DNA of 34,510 nucleotides from JAXHUH01 sp034211175 (lineage in GTDB: Bacteria > Actinomycetota > Acidimicrobiia > Acidimicrobiales > CAIXPF01). Within the stretch, counting starts at the first letter, position 1, and every line of letters starts with the position of its first letter. The translations under genes and the position numbers were made by a program. The stretch covers positions 1 to 34,510 of the forward strand of contig JAXHUH010000143.1 in the NCBI GenBank assembly GCA_034211175.1. Direction: 5' to 3'. Of this stretch, positions 30,206 through 34,510 are shown in pieces. Below the pieces are notes generated by a model. It was given only the letters and a program-made list of their open reading frames with translations, did no database searches and was not told the DNA's origin.

Positions 30206-30948
30206 CCGCGCCCCTGTTCTCGTTCGAGGGCGTCGTCGTCGAGCGCGGCGGCGCGAGGGTGCTCGACGGCGTCGACCTGGCGATCGGCGCCGACGGGCTC
30301 ACCGCGGTCGTCGGGCGGTCGGGGTCGGGGAAGTCGACGCTGCTGCGGTGCTGCAACCGCCTCGAGGCGCCGGTCGCCGGGGTCGTCCGCTTCCGCGGTG
30401 ACGACGTGGCCGGTCTGGATCCGCTGGCCCACCGGCGCCGGGTGGCGATGATCTTCCAGGCACCGGTCGCGTTCCCGGGCACGGTGGCGGACAACCTGGC
30501 CGCGGCCGACGAGACCCTCGACCACGCCGGCGCCGCCCGGCTCCTCGACCGGGTCGGCCTCCCGGCCTCGATGCTCGACCGGGAGGCCGACACGCTCTCG
30601 GGCGGCGAGGCGCAGCGGATGACGATCGCCCGCGCCCTGGCCACGGGCCCCGAGGTCCTCCTGGCCGACGAGGCCAGCTCGGCACTCGACGGGACGGCGC
30701 GAACCCACCTCGAGGAGCTGGCGCGCACGCTCGCCGCCGACGGGCTCGCCGTCGTGTGGGTGACCCACGACCTCGCGCAGGTCGAGCGGGTCGCCGACCA
30801 CGTCGTGGTCGTCGACGCCGGCCGCGTGTCGTGGTCGGGCCGCGCCGACGACGAGGGCTGCGCGGGGGCCATGTCCGCCCTGGCGGCGGACGACGCCACC
30901 GGGACCGCCGGTTCCGTCGGGGACGGGGACGGGGACGGGCAACCGTGA
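30202..30948 (+). CDS. fetA: ABC ATPase of a FetAB-type exporter
   Basis: A 248-aa ATPase. GTG 30202 has no Shine-Dalgarno and may depend on coupling. Walker A is GRSGSGKST (38-46), the signature is LSGGEAQRMTIARALA, and Walker B is EVLLADEASSALD. Having FetB/YbbM as its partner directly downstream (GTGA overlap at 30945-30948) identifies the FetA/YbbL type. FetAB in E. coli is implicated in iron export and oxidative-stress resistance. The C-terminal tail is a Gly/Asp-rich extension. It follows the siderophore importer by 71 nt. Confidence 0.82.
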   Translation: MTAPLFSFEGVVVERGGARVLDGVDLAIGADGLTAVVGRSGSGKSTLLRCCNRLEAPVAGVVRFRGDDVAGLDPLAHRRRVAMIFQAPVAFPGTVADNLAAADETLDHAGAARLLDRVGLPASMLDREADTLSGGEAQRMTIARALATGPEVLLADEASSALDGTARTHLEELARTLAADGLAVVWVTHDLAQVERVADHVVVVDAGRVSWSGRADDEGCAGAMSALAADDATGTAGSVGDGDGDGQP

Positions 30949-31733
30949 CCGGCGGCGATGTCATCGGCTGGGGTGCGCTCGCCGGATCACTCGTCTTCGT
31001 GGCGATCGCGCTCGCGGTCGGCTGGCGTGAGCAGCTCGGGCTCACCCGGCCGATCGTCGTCGCCGTGTCCCGCTCGCTCGCCCAGATGCTGGTCGTCGGC
31101 TCCGGCCTCGTGCTCGTGGTCGACCCCGACGCGTCGATCGTCTGGTCGTGGGCGTGGGTGGTGGCGATCGTGCTGTTCGCGTCGTACACGATCACCCGTC
31201 GGGCGCCCGAGGTCCCGAACCTCGGCCCGGTCGCCCTCCTGTCGACCGGGCTGGTCGCCTCGGTCGGGCTCGCGTTCGCCTTCGGGCTCGGGGTGTTCGA
31301 GCTCGGGACGAGGACGCTCGTGCCGGTCGGCGGGATGGTCGTGGGCAACTCGATGAAGGCCGCCGTCGTCGCCGTTCGCCGGGTGTGCGACTCGCTGGCC
31401 GAGCACCGTCCCGAGATCGAGGCGGGCCTCGCGCTCGGCATGGACGTCCGACGGGCCAGCCGCCGGTTCGTGAGGGCGTCGATCCGCACCGCCGTGACCC
31501 CCCAGATCGAGCAGACGGCCGGGCTCGGGCTCATGTTCCTGCCGGGCGCCATGACCGGCATGATCCTCGCCGGCGCGGACCCCCTCGAGGCGGTCCGGGC
31601 CCAGCTCGCGCTCATGTACATCCTGCTGGCCGCCGTGGTCACGTCGTGCGCGGTGACCGCCTTCGGCACGATCGCCAGGCTCACGACCGACGACCACCGC
31701 ATCGTCCACCTGGAGCGCGCCACCGGCACCTGA
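30945..31733 (+). CDS. fetB: FetB/YbbM (UPF0014) family membrane protein
   Basis: A 262-aa membrane protein with about seven hydrophobic segments. Family motifs: VAVSRSLAQMLVVGSGLVLV near the start, VPVGGMVVGNSMKAAVVAVRRV in the middle, and FVRASIRTAVTPQIEQTAGLGLMFLPGAMTGMILAGADPLEAVRAQLALMYILLAA, which is the most diagnostic stretch of UPF0014. Its GTG overlaps the ATPase stop. Together they form a complete FetAB exporter. The placement after an importer suggests a balance of iron uptake and release. Confidence 0.9.
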   Translation: MTGGDVIGWGALAGSLVFVAIALAVGWREQLGLTRPIVVAVSRSLAQMLVVGSGLVLVVDPDASIVWSWAWVVAIVLFASYTITRRAPEVPNLGPVALLSTGLVASVGLAFAFGLGVFELGTRTLVPVGGMVVGNSMKAAVVAVRRVCDSLAEHRPEIEAGLALGMDVRRASRRFVRASIRTAVTPQIEQTAGLGLMFLPGAMTGMILAGADPLEAVRAQLALMYILLAAVVTSCAVTAFGTIARLTTDDHRIVHLERATGT

Positions 31734-31853
31734 GCCGCCGGCGCATCGGTTCCGCTCGACCCGGGCGGCGCCAACGCCTCGGCTCGTCGCCCGTCTGGCC
31801 GGCCACGCCGCGACCTCGCCCTGAGCCGAGTTCGTTCAGTGGCTTTGTGTCGG

Positions 31854-31882
31854 TTGACACGGACGCCAGGTGTGTCTACCTT
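31854..31882 (+). promoter_or_regulatory. Strong promoter of the LacI-family gene (TTGACA-N17-TACCTT)
   Basis: Perfect -35 TTGACA (31854-31859), 17-bp spacer and -10 TACCTT (31877-31882). Predicted start near 31889, giving a leader of about 110 nt. The operators at 31888-31929 cover the start site. The rest of 31734-31853 shows no gene. Confidence 0.8.
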
Positions 31883-31887
31883 CTGCA

Positions 31888-31929
31888 TCGAAGCGCTTCG
31901 TCGAAACGCTTCGACGAAGCGTTTCGACG
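31888..31929. promoter_or_regulatory. Three LacI-type operators, two of them forming a 31-bp palindrome
   Basis: CGAAGCGCTTCG (31889-31900), TCGAAACGCTTCGA (31901-31914) and CGAAGCGTTTCG (31915-31926) each carry the central CG of LacI/GalR sites. The last two lie in a perfect 15+1+15 inverted repeat (31899-31929). They sit at and just after the transcription start, so bound repressor would block its own promoter. Confidence 0.85.
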
Positions 31930-31998
31930 GGGCCGGCGGCAGAACGTGGACAAGGGCCGGGCTCGACCGGCCGACGAGGACGAGGGGAGGGTTGGCAC

Positions 31999-33033
31999 AT
32001 GGTCACGATGAACGACGTCGCCCGCCACGCCGGTGTCGCAGTGAGCACCGTCTCCTACGCGCTCAACGGCACGCGCCCGATCTCGGAGGAGACGCGGCGT
32101 CGCATCGAGGCGTCGATGGACGAGCTCGGCTACCGACCCCACGCCGTCGCCCGGGCCCTCGCCTCGAAGCGGTCGCGGATCATCGCGCTGCTGCTTCCGG
32201 CCGTTCGCCGTGGGCTCGGGCACACCGAGTTCGACTTCGTGGCCGGTGCGGTCGAGGCCGCCGGCGAGCACGGGTACCACCTCGTGGTCTGGTCCTCGGA
32301 GTTCTCCGAAGGCGCGGAGCTCGAGCAGCTCGTCGGGCAGGGGCTCGTCGACGGCGTCATCCTCATGGAGGTCCGTCTCGACGACGACCGCGTGCGGGTG
32401 CTGACCGAGCACGGTCGGCCGTTCGCGCTGATCGGTCGCACCGAGGACACGTCGGACCTGAGCTTCGTCGACATCGACTTCGCCCAGACGACCCGGGACG
32501 CGCTGGCGTACCTGCGGGGCCTGGGCCACGAGCGGATCGCGTTCGTGAACCATGCCCGCGCCGAGTTCGACGGCGGCTACGGCCCGGCCGTGCGGGCGCT
32601 GGCCGGGTTCGGCGCCGCCGCGGCGGACCAGGGCATCGAAGCGATCACGCGGTTCTGCGACGACAGCCCGGCCGGCGGCCGCGAGGTCGCCGCCGAGCTC
32701 CTCGACGCCCACCCGGACCTGACCGCGCTGGTCGTGATGAACGACCGGGCGGTGCCCGGCTTCCTCCAGGTGCTGGCCGAGCGTGGCCGGCGCGTGCCCG
32801 ACGACGTGTCGATCGTGTCGATCGTCTCGTCGGTCGTCACCGCGGAGATGACGGTGCCGGCGCTCACGGTGCTGGCACCTCGCAGCCACGAGCTGGGTCG
32901 ACGCGGCGTCGAGCTGGTCCTCCGCTCGATCGAGCCCGGGGATGCCGAGCTGACACAGGACCTCCTGCCGTGCGACCTCGTCGTCGGCAGCAGCACCGGA
33001 CCGAGACCGGAGCGCCGCCCACAACGGGTCTAG
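31999..33033 (+). CDS. LacI-family transcriptional regulator
   Basis: A 344-aa regulator. ATG 31999 is chosen because GGGAGG (31985-31990) is 8 nt upstream and the HTH begins at once: MNDVARHAGVAVSTVSYALNGTRPISEETRRRIEASMDELGYRPHAVARALASKRS, with the hinge helix at the end. The rest is a periplasmic-binding-protein-like sugar domain (about 65-335). It is likely autoregulated through the three operators in its leader and probably controls the sugar ABC genes that begin at 33113. The sugar is unknown. Confidence 0.92.
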   Translation: MVTMNDVARHAGVAVSTVSYALNGTRPISEETRRRIEASMDELGYRPHAVARALASKRSRIIALLLPAVRRGLGHTEFDFVAGAVEAAGEHGYHLVVWSSEFSEGAELEQLVGQGLVDGVILMEVRLDDDRVRVLTEHGRPFALIGRTEDTSDLSFVDIDFAQTTRDALAYLRGLGHERIAFVNHARAEFDGGYGPAVRALAGFGAAAADQGIEAITRFCDDSPAGGREVAAELLDAHPDLTALVVMNDRAVPGFLQVLAERGRRVPDDVSIVSIVSSVVTAEMTVPALTVLAPRSHELGRRGVELVLRSIEPGDAELTQDLLPCDLVVGSSTGPRPERRPQRV

Positions 33034-33047
33034 GCGCACACGACAAC

Positions 33048-33070
33048 GGGCCCGGACCAGGGTCGGGCCC
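33048..33070 (+). terminator. Hairpin between the LacI gene and the solute-binding protein gene
   Basis: GGGCCCG / CGGGCCC, a 7-bp stem with a 9-nt loop, 14 nt after the lacI-type stop. A second hairpin (GGCACG / CGTGCC, 33080-33096) lies just before the ribosome site of the next gene. They may attenuate, or protect the downstream mRNA so that the binding protein is made in excess. Confidence 0.5.
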
Positions 33071-33112
33071 TGAACAGGCGGCACGGACGACGTGCCGGAA
33101 GGGGAAGCGAAC

Positions 33113-34447
33113 ATGGCGACACGCAACCTCCGCCGTCTCACGGCGGCCGTGCTGGCGGCGAGCATGCTCACCGCCGCGGCCTGCGGTGGCGATGACGACG
33201 ACACCGGGAGCGCCGACGACGGCGCGGGGTCCGAGGACGGCGGCTCCGAGACCGGCACCCTCACGCTGTGGCACTACGAGGGGCCGAACAGCGCGATGGG
33301 CATCGCGTGGGACGAGGCGATCGCCCAGTTCGAGGAGGCCCACCCGGGCGTGACGGTGGAGTTCGAGGAGAAGGGCTTCGAGCAGATCCGCCAGACGGCG
33401 AACATGGTCCTCAACTCCGACGAGGGCCCCGACATCATGGAGTACAACAAGGGCAACGCCTCGGCCGGCCTCCTCGCCAGCCAGGGCCTGCTGACCGACA
33501 TCACCGATGTCGCCGCCGAGCGGGGCTGGGACGAGCTGCTGAGCGAGAGCCTGCAGACCACCGCCCGCTACGACGAGAGCGGCACGATGGGCTCGGGCGC
33601 CTGGTACGGCGTGCCGAACTACGGCGAGTACGTCATGGTCTATTACAACGCGGACATGTTCGCCGAGCGTGGCCTCGAGGAGCCCACCACGCTCACCGAG
33701 TTCGAGGCGATCATGGACGGGTTCGTCGACGAGGGGATCACGCCCCTGTCGGTCGGCGGCTCCGAGTACCCGGCCCAGCAGATCCTCTACGAGCTGGCCC
33801 TCAGCCAGGCCGACCGCTCCTGGGTCGATGCGTTCCAGCTCTACGAGGGCGACGTCGACTTCCAGGGCGAGGAGTGGACCTACGCCGCCGACACGATGGC
33901 CTCGTGGGTCGAGGCCGGCTACATCTCCGAGGACTCGACGTCCATCACCGCCGAGGACATGGGCGTCGCGTGGATGAGCGGCGACTTCCCGATGATGATC
34001 TCGGGTTCCTGGTGGTACGGCCGGGCCGTCAACGAGATCGAGGGCTTCGAGTTCGGCACGTTCCTCTTCCCGGGCAACGACCTGCACCCGGGCTCCAGCG
34101 GCAACCTCTGGGTCGTGCCCGAGAGCAGTGACCAGAAGGAACTGGCGTACGACTTCATCGACATCACGATGCAGCCCGACATCCAGGCACTGCTCGGCAA
34201 CAACGGCGGTGTCCCCGTCGCGGCCGACGTGTCCGAGATCGAGGGTGAGAAGAACCAGGAGCTGATCGAGGGCTTCAACTCGGTGCTCGACACCGACGGC
34301 CTCGCCTTCTACCCGGACTGGCCGGTGCCCGGCTACTACGACGTGATGGTGGCCGCGACCCAGAACCTGATCAGCGGCTCGTCGACCGACTCGGTGCTCT
34401 CCGAGATCGAGGGCCCCTACGAGGACTACGTCTCGACCCTCGGCTAG
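33113..34447 (+). CDS. Sugar-type ABC transporter solute-binding lipoprotein
   Basis: A 444-aa extracellular binding protein (family 1, MalE/UgpB-like). ATG 33113 follows GAAGGGGAAG at about 7 nt. The signal peptide ends in lipobox TAAAC (Cys24), followed by an Asp/Gly/Ser-rich linker. The mature domain starts GTLTLWHYEGPNSAMGIAWDEAIAQFEEAHPGVTVEFEEKGFEQIRQTANM, the classic opening of carbohydrate-binding proteins, with GPDIMEYNKG and YYNADMFAERGLEEPTTLTEFEAIMDGF further on. Many Trp/Tyr (WYGVPNYGEYVMVYYN, SGSWWYGRA) would stack on a sugar. Permease genes should follow beyond the window; none are in it. Confidence 0.93.
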   Translation: MATRNLRRLTAAVLAASMLTAAACGGDDDDTGSADDGAGSEDGGSETGTLTLWHYEGPNSAMGIAWDEAIAQFEEAHPGVTVEFEEKGFEQIRQTANMVLNSDEGPDIMEYNKGNASAGLLASQGLLTDITDVAAERGWDELLSESLQTTARYDESGTMGSGAWYGVPNYGEYVMVYYNADMFAERGLEEPTTLTEFEAIMDGFVDEGITPLSVGGSEYPAQQILYELALSQADRSWVDAFQLYEGDVDFQGEEWTYAADTMASWVEAGYISEDSTSITAEDMGVAWMSGDFPMMISGSWWYGRAVNEIEGFEFGTFLFPGNDLHPGSSGNLWVVPESSDQKELAYDFIDITMQPDIQALLGNNGGVPVAADVSEIEGEKNQELIEGFNSVLDTDGLAFYPDWPVPGYYDVMVAATQNLISGSSTDSVLSEIEGPYEDYVSTLG

Positions 34448-34464
34448 CCCGGGAAACCCCGTCC

Positions 34465-34499
34465 GGTCCGGCCCCCCACCCCCCCCGGCGGGCCGGACC
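34465..34499 (+). terminator. Hairpin after the solute-binding protein gene
   Basis: Perfect 10-bp stem GGTCCGGCCC / GGGCCGGACC with a 15-nt C-rich loop, 17 nt after the stop. Such a hairpin often limits transcription into the permease genes, keeping binding protein in excess. The window ends just after it. Confidence 0.65.
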
Positions 34500-34510
34500 A
34501 CCCCCGCACC

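Overview
This window is chromosomal DNA from a high-GC actinobacterium. Third codon positions are almost all G or C, GTG starts are common, and many genes have a TANNNT-type -10 element 6-9 bases before the start codon, which suggests leaderless transcripts. The gene set fits an Acidimicrobiia-type organism (Iamia/Ilumatobacter-like): an LPxTG surface protein, a SigK/RskA pair, many lipoproteins, DtxR/IdeR-like iron boxes, MMPL, PaaX and a clade III catalase. That placement is inference. No tRNA, rRNA, IS element, phage gene or CRISPR array was recognised; the window looks like ordinary chromosome.

Layout. 1-2060: the tail of an unknown gene, a sortase-anchored surface protein, a Nudix hydrolase, and a tandem repeat made from the Nudix 3' end. 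2025-7903: AraC regulator and VOC protein (divergent), fatty acid desaturase and PaaX regulator (divergent), amidohydrolase, methyltransferase and an unknown protein. 7930-10862: DUF523 protein, lipoprotein, a non-coding or decayed stretch, GT1 glycosyltransferase. 10849-14065: MMPL exporter divergent from a TetR regulator, with a 30-bp composite palindrome between them. 14081-16955: two overlapping paralogous lipoproteins and BioY. 17213-19245: catalase followed by a Fur/PerR-type regulator. 19274-22548: CobB-type cobyrinate amidase, a small unknown protein behind a candidate iron box, and a lipoprotein. 22694-26865: acyltransferase coupled to a patatin, three 61-bp hairpin repeats, RskA/SigK, and a membrane protein. 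27053-31733: iron cluster with two FecCD permeases, an ATPase and FetAB-like exporter genes behind a DtxR/IdeR-type box. 31999-34447: LacI regulator with three operators, then a sugar-type ABC solute-binding lipoprotein.

How the parts work together. Metal and redox balance is the main theme. The siderophore-type importer and FetAB exporter lie in one direction behind one iron box; a second similar box precedes an uncharacterised gene next to cobB; and catalase sits beside a Fur-family regulator. Three local regulator/target pairs show clear operators: TetR-MMPL, LacI with itself and probably the sugar ABC operon, and an AT-richer promoter/palindrome between PaaX and the desaturase. I found no clearly new defence or mobile system. 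The best leads are regulatory DNA and repeats: the iron-boxed unknown gene, the triple LacI operator, the MMPL/TetR palindrome, the 61-bp hairpin repeats, and the duplicated Nudix 3' end.
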